Shown in pieces: positions 1 to 6,383 of a DNA stretch of 9,370 nucleotides; within the stretch, counting starts at the first letter, position 1; each line of letters opens with the position of its first letter. The stretch lies in the NCBI GenBank assembly GCA_900554375.1, contig USHK01000035.1:1-9370 (forward strand). Direction: 5' to 3'. The translations under genes and the position numbers were made by a program. The notes under the pieces are model-generated. The model ran no database searches and had not been told where the DNA came from. It was given only the letters and a program-made list of their open reading frames with translations. Origin of the DNA: an uncultured Sutterella sp. (GTDB lineage: Bacteria > Pseudomonadota > Gammaproteobacteria > Burkholderiales > Burkholderiaceae_F).

Positions 1-22
1 GCAAATGTCAATTGTTCTTGCG

Positions 23-718
23 CTAACGCAAGGGGCGTTCTGAAGAACCTGTTAAAAAACGAATGCGCTTATTGATTTCATTACATAAGCACTTGTAATT
101 ATTGGCTGCTTGCTCGATAGAGGCAAAAGGTGGTCGTTTACATTTTTTAGCGAGGTCTTTTTCCCATAAAAGTTGATCTTCCAATACAGCTTTTGGCTGT
201 GGGCTTGAATTTTCTGCGGCTTGAAGGGTTCCAAACAAAATTTGTTCAAGTCTTTGATACTCTTCCTGACGACAGAGAATTTCGTGGCTTTCTATCTTTC
301 CAGCACGCCGTAAGCAAACTTCAAAGTTTGAATTTGTTTCAAGCTTCTCACCTTCCAACATGTCTAGGCGGTCTCTAGCCGCTTGGAGGTAGCAGGCCAA
401 GCTAAGATGCACCTGATCATTTTGTTTACGAAGTGAATAGTCGCAATGACTTTGACGCCAACTTTCCCATTGTGATTGGTAACGTTGGGCAGTAACTCTT
501 TCCGACTCCGTCAGCAGCGTCATATTCCTATCAAGCGCCTTTGCAATGGACATATCAAGACGCTCGAGTAAACGCTCTTGACAAACAGTTAATTGCCGAT
601 CATTGGCAGCTCTTTTACGACAGGCAATATATTGCTCATCTTCCTCAAAGTCTGAGGCTAATACTGCAGAAGAAAGCGCCAAAACAATGACAGCGAAAGA
701 TAGGCTTAGGAGTTTCAT
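23..718 (-). CDS. Exported protein with two tandem LprI-like cysteine units
   Basis: The 231-residue product starts with a Sec signal peptide (K2, hydrophobic core 3-20, likely cleavage AVLA|SD after residue 21), so the mature protein should be periplasmic or lipid-free secreted. Residues 29-122 fit the LprI/DUF1311 pattern (lysozyme-inhibitor LprI N-terminal-like family): C33, C46, a charged helix, W84/W87 followed by C92, then C109 and a closing R/L-rich helix. Residues 131-222 repeat the layout: C135, C149, W185, C193, C210 plus an extra C212. Spacings are 13-46-17 against 14-44-17, so this looks like an internal duplication, each unit probably holding two disulfides. The ATG at 718 has a weak GGA six bases upstream. 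It is its own transcription unit, downstream of the ABC operon terminator. In this family lysozyme inhibition is shown for few members, so the activity here is uncertain. Confidence 0.8.
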   Translation of the reverse strand: MKLLSLSFAVIVLALSSAVLASDFEEDEQYIACRKRAANDRQLTVCQERLLERLDMSIAKALDRNMTLLTESERVTAQRYQSQWESWRQSHCDYSLRKQNDQVHLSLACYLQAARDRLDMLEGEKLETNSNFEVCLRRAGKIESHEILCRQEEYQRLEQILFGTLQAAENSSPQPKAVLEDQLLWEKDLAKKCKRPPFASIEQAANNYKCLCNEINKRIRFLTGSSERPLR

Positions 719-820
719 AAAAATTCCGTTGCGTGCGTCACAATTACAGATTTCATTTTAGACATTAAAGAAACTGTTCTCCTCGTTGATGCTAATAATT
801 TTTTCTGCCGGGTCCTCTGA

Positions 821-859
821 ATAAAAATAAGCCGCCTCAGGGAAAACGGGAGGCGGCTT
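821..859 (-). terminator. Intrinsic terminator of the ABC transporter operon
   Basis: A perfect 10-bp inverted repeat (829-838 with 850-859, AAGCCGCCTC/GAGGCGGCTT) with an 11-base loop lies 26 bases past the ATPase stop. Reading on the minus strand the stem is followed by ATTTTTAT (828-821). No T-run follows on the plus strand, so it acts in one direction and separates the ABC operon from the LprI-like gene. Confidence 0.9.
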
Positions 860-885
860 GACGTTGCTTGGATTGTTTAAATAAG

Positions 886-1977
886 TTATTCGCCGTTTAG
901 AAGTACACCGGCATTTGGAACAAACGAAGCATCTAATGTCGAGCCTTCCGGCAGCAGTGAAGTGCCGGGGAGGAAAGGAACTGACATCGAGTAAGGTTTC
1001 GGATTGATCCCATTAACTACTTCGAATTGGTAGTCAACACGGTCTCCTTCAAAGAGACGGTTAATGAGCTTGACGGCCAGAGAGTTATCAGAGCTGCCGA
1101 TATTGAGGTTTTCGGGTCGTACAATCAGAAGCGCTTTTCCTCCGACTCTTGGGGGATTTAACACGCCCATACGAGCTTTGACCTTGCGGCCTGCAACATC
1201 AACAAGGCCGTACTTATCTTCAACAGAAACGAGTGTGCCGTAGAAAAGGTTAGCTTGCCCAATGAAGTCGGCAACGAAAGGTGTTGCCGGGTCATCATAC
1301 AAATGCATAGGCGTCCCGATTTGTTCAATCTTGCCCTTGTTCATCACCATGATCCGGTCAGACATGGTCAAAGCTTCTTTCTGATCATGGGTCACGTAGA
1401 GGCAGGTCAATTGCAGTTCCTGTTGGATTCTCCGGATTTCTGTCCTCATGTGAAGGCGCAGTTTTGCGTCAAGATTTGAGAGCGGTTCATCCATAAGAAT
1501 GAGTTGGGGTCTTAACACCAGTACTCTGGCTAAAGCGACACGCTGCTGCTCACCGCCTGAAAGCTGATTGGGGTAGCGATGCTCCGCTTTTTCCAATCCG
1601 ACCATAGCAAGCGCTTCTTTGACTTTTTGTGCAATGACGTCGGAAGATTCTTTGCGAATACGCAGGCCATAGGCAACGTTATCGAAAATCTTCATGTGCG
1701 GAAACAAAGCGTAGTTCTGGAATACAAAACCCATACCACGTTCATTGGCAGGGATTTTTGTGACGTCCTTGTCGCCCAAAAGGATTTGACCCTCAGTAGG
1801 AGTTTCAAAACCCGCAATCATGCGCAGAGTGGTAGTTTTGCCGCAGCCGGACGGCCCTAGGAACGTGAGAAACTCGCCGGGTTTAACTTCAAGATTTACG
1901 TCTTGAACGGCGAAAAACTTTTCGTTGTCTTTAACGTAGCTGCGGGAAATGTTTTTAAGCGTAAGAGATACGGACAT
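886..1977 (-). CDS. ABC importer ATP-binding subunit (FbpC/PotA/AfuC type)
   Basis: This 363-residue protein is a full-length importer ATPase that would power the adjacent permease at the inner face of the cytoplasmic membrane. Visible motifs are Walker A GPSGCGKT (41-48), Q-loop Q87, signature LSGGEQQR (139-146), Walker B LILMDEP (159-165), D-loop SNLD (167-170) and switch H197. Residues from about 240 to 360 form the C-terminal extension with a TOBE-like part (around 'LLIVRPEN', 283-290), typical of the CUT1/polyamine/ferric-type ATPases. The ATG directly abuts the permease stop codon (TAA then ATG), with GGAGGA nine bases upstream inside the permease gene, so the two are translationally coupled. 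Nothing indicates damage. The ATPase itself does not reveal the substrate. Confidence 0.95.
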   Translation of the reverse strand: MSVSLTLKNISRSYVKDNEKFFAVQDVNLEVKPGEFLTFLGPSGCGKTTTLRMIAGFETPTEGQILLGDKDVTKIPANERGMGFVFQNYALFPHMKIFDNVAYGLRIRKESSDVIAQKVKEALAMVGLEKAEHRYPNQLSGGEQQRVALARVLVLRPQLILMDEPLSNLDAKLRLHMRTEIRRIQQELQLTCLYVTHDQKEALTMSDRIMVMNKGKIEQIGTPMHLYDDPATPFVADFIGQANLFYGTLVSVEDKYGLVDVAGRKVKARMGVLNPPRVGGKALLIVRPENLNIGSSDNSLAVKLINRLFEGDRVDYQFEVVNGINPKPYSMSVPFLPGTSLLPEGSTLDASFVPNAGVLLNGE

Positions 1978-3648
1978 TTAGCGGAGTCCTCCGGAAGCAT
2001 CGCCTACCGGACAAAGAACTTTTGCCATTAAAGCCATAAAGGCAGAGGCGGCGAAGACAATCAAAATTAAGACAATAGAGAATGCGCAAGCCTGAGCGAA
2101 CTGCAGCTCAGTCATACACTCCAGAATACGTGTAGTAATCAGGGTCCAATTCACAGACACCAAGAAGATCGTGGCACTAATAGCGGTCATCGAGTGGATG
2201 AACAAGTAGCGCATACCAGTTAAAACCGCCGGAAGGACAAGCGGAACGGTGATCTTACGGAAGGTGTAGGCCGAAGAGGCGCCCAAGCTTGTAGAAGCTT
2301 CTTCGATGGAAGGATCAATCTGGGTTAAGGCCGCAATGACGTTTCGAATACCTGCAGAAGAATACCGGAACACATAGGCGGCAATAAGAATGTAAACCGT
2401 GCCTGTGAGAACTAGAGGCTGATCGTTAAACGCAATAATGTATGCGATACCGACAACCGTACCCGGCAGGGTGTAGTTCAAGAGAGAAACGGTTTCCAGT
2501 GTCTTGTGACCGCGGATCTTGAGCCATTTGCAGACGTAGCCGATGAGAACGGCCAAGAGTCCGCCGAGCGGCGTGCCGATGCAAGCAATCAGCAAGGTGT
2601 CTTTAATGGCTTTCATGCCAAACGTAAAGACATAATGATAGTTTTCCAATGTCAGGGAGTTATCAACGCCCCAAACTTTCACCACCGAGCCGACCAAAAT
2701 GATGGCATACAGATAAAGAACAAATACCGTAATAAAAGCAACGGTTCCGATCACGACTGAAGAAATGAGAGGTCCGGGCCCTTTAATAGAGCTCCTTCCT
2801 CCGGCCTTACCGCTGACGGTAACGAAACTCTTACGACTGACCCAGAAATTCTGAAGAGCATAAACAGCAAGCGCCGGAATTAAGAGCAGGAAGGACAGGG
2901 CAGCGCCGCCCTTGAAGTCGTACATACCGGTAATCTGTAAATAAGCCTGTGTCGGCAGAACCGGGAAGGAGTGACCGCCCAAAACCAAGGGAGTTGCAAA
3001 GTCCGCGAGTGAGCATGAAAACACCAGGAGGAAGGCGTTTGCCAAACCCGGAACCGAAAGAGGAAAGGTGACGGATTTGAAGACGTTGAACGGAGAAGCA
3101 CCCAATGAGTATGCGGCATCTTCCAAGTTCGGATCGATTCTCATCAGAATCGTTGACAACGTCATAAAAGCAATGGGGAAGTAGGTCAGCGTTTCGGAAA
3201 TGAACGTGCCCCAGAAGCCGAAGAAATTAAAGTTTTCCAGACCTAAGGCAGTCAAAATAATGCCGTTAGGTCCCAAGCAAAGCGTTAAAGCAATACTTGA
3301 TGTGAATGGCGGAGAAATCAGCGGCAGAAGCGTTACCGCGCTGATAAAGAAAGTCAGCCATTTTGGAAGCGACAGACGCGTTACCGCAAAGGCAAAAATG
3401 AATCCGATGATCGTGCCGGCAAAACCTACGGCGCAGGCCAAAATAATACTGTTGACTATTGCCCGACGGTCATACCAATTGGCGAGGAACGGCAAGAGGT
3501 TATCAAATGTGAGGTGACCGTCGACAATGAAAGTCATTGCCAAAAGGCGAACGATCGGGTACAGGACGAAAACGCCCATGGCGAGCCAAAGGACACAGAT
3601 GGTGAGCAAGGTCACCGGATCCCTCTGCTGCTTATTTCCGCTCGTCAT
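1978..3648 (-). CDS. ABC importer permease, two fused MetI-type domains
   Basis: The 556-residue membrane protein carries two complete binding-protein-dependent permease domains in one chain. Each half has a core of hydrophobic helices and an EAA coupling loop: EDAAYSLGAS at 176-185 (first half) and EEASTSLGAS at 449-458 (second half), each followed by a T-x-PL-x-x-P segment. A hydrophilic linker rich in G, K and S (about 272-293) separates the halves, and the second half opens with a new helix at about 295-322. Fused double permeases of this sort are usual in the FbpB/AfuB/PhnU-V class (Fe3+, sugar phosphate, 2-aminoethylphosphonate). The chain would form the whole transmembrane pore, with the ATPase bound at both EAA loops. 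AGGAG lies seven bases before the ATG. It is the second gene of the operon. Confidence 0.93.
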   Translation of the reverse strand: MTSGNKQQRDPVTLLTICVLWLAMGVFVLYPIVRLLAMTFIVDGHLTFDNLLPFLANWYDRRAIVNSIILACAVGFAGTIIGFIFAFAVTRLSLPKWLTFFISAVTLLPLISPPFTSSIALTLCLGPNGIILTALGLENFNFFGFWGTFISETLTYFPIAFMTLSTILMRIDPNLEDAAYSLGASPFNVFKSVTFPLSVPGLANAFLLVFSCSLADFATPLVLGGHSFPVLPTQAYLQITGMYDFKGGAALSFLLLIPALAVYALQNFWVSRKSFVTVSGKAGGRSSIKGPGPLISSVVIGTVAFITVFVLYLYAIILVGSVVKVWGVDNSLTLENYHYVFTFGMKAIKDTLLIACIGTPLGGLLAVLIGYVCKWLKIRGHKTLETVSLLNYTLPGTVVGIAYIIAFNDQPLVLTGTVYILIAAYVFRYSSAGIRNVIAALTQIDPSIEEASTSLGASSAYTFRKITVPLVLPAVLTGMRYLFIHSMTAISATIFLVSVNWTLITTRILECMTELQFAQACAFSIVLILIVFAASAFMALMAKVLCPVGDASGGLR

Positions 3649-3669
3649 TTAAGTACTCCTAATGAAACG

Positions 3670-3697
3670 GGGGTTCGACTTGATCAAGCGGAACCCC
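3670..3697 (-). promoter_or_regulatory. Intercistronic hairpin between binding protein and permease
   Basis: GGGGTTC (3670-3676) pairs with GAACCCC (3691-3697), and the loop contains the perfect palindrome CTTGATCAAG (3679-3688), giving a long nearly continuous stem. No T-tract follows on the minus strand, so it is not a standard intrinsic terminator. It sits in the 83-base gap after the binding-protein stop and ends 21 bases before the permease ATG. By analogy with other importer operons it may protect the 3' end of the binding-protein mRNA or slow read-through, so that more binding protein than permease is made (inference). Confidence 0.6.
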
Positions 3698-3731
3698 ACA
3701 ATTTTTAAATCACGTTAAAACGGTGAATGAA

Positions 3732-4721
3732 TTACTTAATGACTTCGTTAATCCAGCGGTTTGTATACTCTTTGCGCTTTTCGCCCTTCCAAGCGACATC
3801 AACGTCTTTCATATTGATCTTGGAGAGGTCAAGCAGTGGATTGCTGGTCTTAACGTCGGAACGTGTCGGAACGTAGTTAATCTTGTTAGCAACGATGAAG
3901 TCGGCAAATTTCTTGCTGGCAGCCCAGTCGACGAATTTTTTAGCGGCATCCATATTCTTGGCGCCTTTAACGATGCCGGTGGCCTCAATGCCGTAGGAAA
4001 CACCGTCTTTCGGATAGGTAATCACGACGGGGTAGCCCTGCTGCTGGATGTCAAGCGCGTCAACAATGTAGAAGATACCTGAGCCGCACTGGCCGGTAGC
4101 GATCGGCATTGCACCGCCTGCACCACTCTTGGTGTACATCTGGATATTGCCGTTTAACTTCTTCTGATACGCAAAGGCGGGATCTTCGCCCATAACTTTT
4201 ACGAGGGAGTAGATACGTTCGGTAGCCGTACCGGATGTACGAGCGTCGGCCATCTGGAGGTTGTTTTTGTAGCGCGGATCGAGGAGATCATTCCAGGACT
4301 CCGGTGCGTGCATTTTGTTCTTTTCCAAGAACTTAGTGTTTGTTAAGAAACACAGAGGAATGATACCGATACCGGTCCAGTGATTCTGAGGATCGCGCAG
4401 GCTTGCAGGGATGGCATCGGAGTCTTTCGGACGATACTGTTCGAAGATGCCTTCTTTAACGCCGGCAGCGTACGTGTCGGCCGGTCCGCCAAGCATTACG
4501 TCAACCTGAGGATTTTTCTTTTCAGCATTTAGACGGGCCAAAGCTTCGCCTGAGGAGAAACGCATGAAGTTAACTTTGACGCCTGTGTCTTTTGTGAATT
4601 CTGCGAAAACCTTAGAAGCATATTTCTCAGGCATGATGGAATATGCGTTCAGTTGTTCGGCAGCATTGACAGATCCTGCCAACAGCGTAAATGCCATTGC
4701 GGCAACGGTAAGTAATTTCAT
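3732..4721 (-). CDS. Periplasmic substrate-binding protein of ABC importer (SBP_bac_6/AfuA-FbpA type)
   Basis: The 329-residue precursor has a clear signal peptide (M1-K2-L-L, hydrophobic to residue 17, cleavage VNA|AE after residue 20), leaving a mature soluble periplasmic protein. The fold signs are those of cluster-D/F-like ferric/organophosphate binding proteins: an early beta strand 'LNAYSIMPEKY', 'VDVMLGGPADTY' at 74-85, 'HWTGIGIIPLCFLTNTKF' at 114-131, 'WNDLLDPRYKNN' at 143-154, and 'GIEATGIVKGAKNMDAAKKFVDW' spread over 244-266. The segment near Y196 reads YTKSG, and I do not see the adjacent tyrosine pair used by classical FbpA for Fe3+, so iron is not favoured; sugar phosphate, phosphonate or another small anion is possible. 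The start has AGAGG five bases upstream. It is the first gene of the operon, with a candidate promoter at 4764-4792. Confidence 0.88.
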   Translation of the reverse strand: MKLLTVAAMAFTLLAGSVNAAEQLNAYSIMPEKYASKVFAEFTKDTGVKVNFMRFSSGEALARLNAEKKNPQVDVMLGGPADTYAAGVKEGIFEQYRPKDSDAIPASLRDPQNHWTGIGIIPLCFLTNTKFLEKNKMHAPESWNDLLDPRYKNNLQMADARTSGTATERIYSLVKVMGEDPAFAYQKKLNGNIQMYTKSGAGGAMPIATGQCGSGIFYIVDALDIQQQGYPVVITYPKDGVSYGIEATGIVKGAKNMDAAKKFVDWAASKKFADFIVANKINYVPTRSDVKTSNPLLDLSKINMKDVDVAWKGEKRKEYTNRWINEVIK

Positions 4722-4739
4722 AGAGACCTCTGAGTTAAC

Positions 4740-4752
4740 CGACGAAGCGTCG
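4740..4752 (-). promoter_or_regulatory. Small hairpin in the leader of the binding-protein mRNA
   Basis: CGACG (4740-4744) and CGTCG (4748-4752) form a 5-bp stem with a 3-base loop, 18 bases before the ATG of the binding protein and just upstream of its ribosome binding site. It could stabilise the 5' end of the message. With only five base pairs, chance is not excluded. Confidence 0.3.
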
Positions 4753-4763
4753 TAATAGTCGTA

Positions 4764-4792
4764 ATTGTAACCACGACAGCTTGTTTTGTTGA
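4764..4792 (-). promoter_or_regulatory. Candidate sigma-70 promoter of the ABC operon
   Basis: Reading the minus strand, TCAACA (4792-4787; 4 of 6 to TTGACA) and TACAAT (4769-4764; 5 of 6 to TATAAT) are spaced by 17 bases. Transcription would start near 4757 and give a 36-base leader before the binding-protein ATG. A GC palindrome CGCCCGGGCG lies just upstream (4803-4812). This is a match by eye only. Confidence 0.35.
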
Positions 4793-4913
4793 ACTTTTTT
4801 TGCGCCCGGGCGAGAGAAAACGCTTATTTCTATGGACTTCTACGGAGTCGGAACCCAACAAAAAAGAAAAAGTTGTAAGAAGAAGAGAATGAATCGGGAG
4901 GCCTACCTTGTTG

Positions 4914-4948
4914 AAAAAACGAGATTTTAGATACGGTCCTCTAAAATC
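4914..4948 (-). terminator. Second, A/T-rich terminator hairpin after the 91-residue gene
   Basis: A perfect 9-bp inverted repeat GATTTTAGA (4923-4931) / TCTAAAATC (4940-4948) with an 8-base loop is followed on the minus strand by TCG and six Ts (4919-4914). The stem is A/T-rich and so weaker than its neighbour. Its upstream arm overlaps the T-tract of the first terminator, so the two cannot both fold fully on one RNA. Confidence 0.55.
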
Positions 4949-4967
4949 AAAGACGGCCGAAGCCGCC
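4943..4967 (-). terminator. First terminator after the 91-residue gene (TTCG tetraloop)
   Basis: On the minus strand GGCGGC-TTCG-GCCGTC (4967-4952) forms a 6-bp stem with one G-T wobble closed by a UUCG tetraloop, followed by TTTGATTTT (4951-4943). It lies 16 bases past the stop codon of the 91-residue gene and is correctly oriented to end that transcript before the ABC operon. Confidence 0.75.
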
Positions 4968-4983
4968 TATGAAGTTCGCATGA

Positions 4984-5259
4984 CTAGACTGGGGAATTTT
5001 CACCTTCTAATACTGAAGGAAAATCGCGGAAGTCTATTTTGGCTTTTTGGATTTTTTCTTTAATCGGGAGAACTTTGTGGAGCGGTTCGTTATGAACTAA
5101 GGAGAGCAGCATAGCCTGATACTGATCTTCCGTCATCTCGCAGAAAACGGATTCTCCGTTCACCATGCTGAAACGCACGGGTTCTTTGAAGGAACGGGTG
5201 TCGGTGAAGCAGACAAGATTAAGGTTGATGAGTTTTCCATCCGGAAGTAGGACGATCAT
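4984..5259 (-). CDS. Small hypothetical protein, 91 residues
   Basis: I do not recognise the family. The preferred start is the ATG at 5259, because AAGGAG lies five bases upstream (5270-5265); a longer frame from an ATG at 5286 would add nine residues but has only a weak purine stretch before it. From 5259 the product begins MIVLLPDGKLINLN and has no signal peptide or membrane segment. The first half looks beta-rich, with two short 'x-D/N-G-x' turns: LPDG at residues 5-8 and MVNGES near 32-37. The middle is probably helical (EDQYQAMLLSLV), and the tail is charged and then Pro/Ser-ended. It is likely cytosolic. It stands alone with its own promoter candidate and terminators, divergent from the hydrolase. 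A good ribosome binding site plus terminator argue that it is a real gene; function is unknown. Confidence 0.65.
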   Translation of the reverse strand: MIVLLPDGKLINLNLVCFTDTRSFKEPVRFSMVNGESVFCEMTEDQYQAMLLSLVHNEPLHKVLPIKEKIQKAKIDFRDFPSVLEGENSPV

Positions 5260-5264
5260 AGTTT

Positions 5265-5270
5265 CTCCTT
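5265..5270 (-). promoter_or_regulatory. Ribosome binding site that decides the start of the 91-residue gene
   Basis: AAGGAG followed by AAACT and ATG on the minus strand gives near-ideal spacing for the start at 5259, and falls inside the extra codons of the longer reading frame. Confidence 0.7.
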
Positions 5271-5300
5271 GGTTTTCATTATTCATACTTCAAGTTTTCT

Positions 5301-5329
5301 ATTCTAGCTGTCGATGAAGGCTTTGGAAC
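5301..5329 (-). promoter_or_regulatory. Candidate promoter of the 91-residue gene
   Basis: TAGAAT (5306-5301 on the minus strand) matches five of six -10 positions. A poor -35 (GTTCCA or TTCCAA, three of six) lies 16-17 bases upstream. The start would be near 5294, about 35 bases before the ATG at 5259, which would leave the upstream ATG at 5286 with almost no leader and supports the shorter start. Confidence 0.3.
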
Positions 5330-5424
5330 GAAAGGAAGATCTGAGTTCTAATTCTTCCGGCCAGCTTTCAGCTTCGAATTTTCTTTTGGAACTTTGATTG
5401 CCTAAGGCGGACTGACACATGGTC

Positions 5425-5481
5425 GACAACTCACTCTTCTATCGATTTACTAGTCAAAGTGATCGAACTCTTTCAGTTGTC
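5425..5481. repeat. Nested dyad in the divergent spacer
   Basis: GACAACT (5425-5431) and AGTTGTC (5475-5481) form an outer inverted repeat. Inside, TCGAT (5442-5446) and ATCGA (5462-5466), with ACT/AGT further in, form a second dyad. Both are centred near 5453-5454. The arms could be a regulator binding site between the two divergent genes or a long interrupted stem in RNA. The rest of the 303-base spacer 5260-5562 holds the promoter candidate near 5301, a 6-bp inverted repeat GGAAGA/TCTTCC (5334-5339, 5353-5358) and a short frame at 5419-5532, described in the findings. Confidence 0.4.
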
Positions 5482-5562
5482 AAGTTTTCCTCTCTCCGGC
5501 GGCGTATCCAGATTGTTGTCTCTAGAATGTGACCGATAAGAAAACGCTTTGTTGACGATACC

Positions 5563-6219
5563 ATGGAAGATGAAATTATTGAGATAGGCTCTCCTTTTGC
5601 TGTTAAAAAAGTGATACTTCTTCACGGATTGACCGGGACGGCGTCAGCTATCCGACCGGTTGCCGAATACCTGCATAAAAGGTTGGGCGAAGACTATTTT
5701 TTCATTCTTCCTACTGCACCGATCATCAAAGTAAAGCAATTTAACGGCGAGCCGGTCCATGCTTGGTTTGACGTAAAAAGCTCAGACTTTCGAAAAGAAA
5801 TTGATTTAGACGGCATTTATAAATCTTCCGCACGAATTGCTTCCTTGATTAGAGCTGAGGTCTCTCAAGGGGTATCTCCGAAAGACATTTTTCTGGGCGG
5901 ATTTTCTCAAGGCGGAGTCATAGTTCTGACAACAGCCCTTCTAGAACCCTATGCAGTCGGAGGTGTTTTCGCGTTGTCTTCCTATCTCCCTCTGGAAGAT
6001 CAACTGACGAATCAATTGACAGAAGCCTCTAAAGAAGTGCCAATTTTTCAGGCTGTTTCCCTTAGAGATGAATTTATTTCTCAAGAAATGTCAGAGAAGT
6101 CGTCCGAATTTTTAAGGTATCGCGGTAATGCTGTCCATGTAACTAAATACGATATGAAGCACGAAATCAGGAATAAAGAACTTGATGATGTCTCGGAGTG
6201 GATAAAGGCTTTAGTCTGA
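5563..6219 (+). CDS. Alpha/beta hydrolase, phospholipase/carboxylesterase type
   Basis: The 218-residue product has the small, lidless fold length of the phospholipase/carboxylesterase (Abhydrolase_2, YpfH-like) family. H21-G22 in 'VILLHGLTG' marks the oxyanion-hole loop, AWFD (67-70) matches the conserved W-x-D region, GFSQGG (113-118) carries nucleophile S115, D169 in 'SLRDEF' is the likely acid and H200 in 'MKHEIRNKEL' completes the triad. No signal peptide is visible, so it is cytosolic. It would hydrolyse ester bonds of small or acyl substrates; the true substrate is unknown. The ATG at 5563 lacks a clear Shine-Dalgarno sequence, but an in-frame TGA 31 bases upstream and alignment of the fold leave no better start. 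It is monocistronic, divergent from the 91-residue gene and ended by the hairpin near 6257. Confidence 0.88.
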   Translation: MEDEIIEIGSPFAVKKVILLHGLTGTASAIRPVAEYLHKRLGEDYFFILPTAPIIKVKQFNGEPVHAWFDVKSSDFRKEIDLDGIYKSSARIASLIRAEVSQGVSPKDIFLGGFSQGGVIVLTTALLEPYAVGGVFALSSYLPLEDQLTNQLTEASKEVPIFQAVSLRDEFISQEMSEKSSEFLRYRGNAVHVTKYDMKHEIRNKELDDVSEWIKALV

Positions 6220-6256
6220 AAAAACTTAGCAAACTCAACGAGTCGACATAAAAAAT

Positions 6257-6290
6257 CCGCCGGCGAACAATCTTTGCCAGCGGCTTTGTT
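6257..6290 (+). terminator. Intrinsic terminator of the hydrolase gene
   Basis: CCGC-C-GGC (6257-6264) pairs with GCC-A-GCGG (6276-6283) around an 11-base loop, with one internal C/A mismatch, and is followed by CTTTGTT. The A-run just before the stem (6251-6255) could give weak activity in the other direction. Confidence 0.65.
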
Positions 6291-6383
6291 AACTTCAGGA
6301 GAACTTCTCTAACAGCTCTTATTATACATTTTCTTGGTGGAAATACTAGTATTCATCCTAGTAAAGCATCCCATTTTGAATAA

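Noticed and set aside
2506..2760. 84-codon open frame on the plus strand inside the permease gene
   Set aside because: It is the antisense shadow of a well-supported membrane protein, has no ribosome binding site and low protein-like character.
3723..4082. 119-codon plus-strand frame opposite the binding-protein gene
   Set aside because: It mirrors the binding-protein codons on the other strand; the minus frame has signal peptide, family motifs and operon context.
4803..4812. CGCCCGGGCG palindrome beside seven Ts as a terminator
   Set aside because: The T-run lies before the palindrome on the plus strand and becomes As after it on the minus strand, so neither direction gives a terminator; the stem also leaves no loop.
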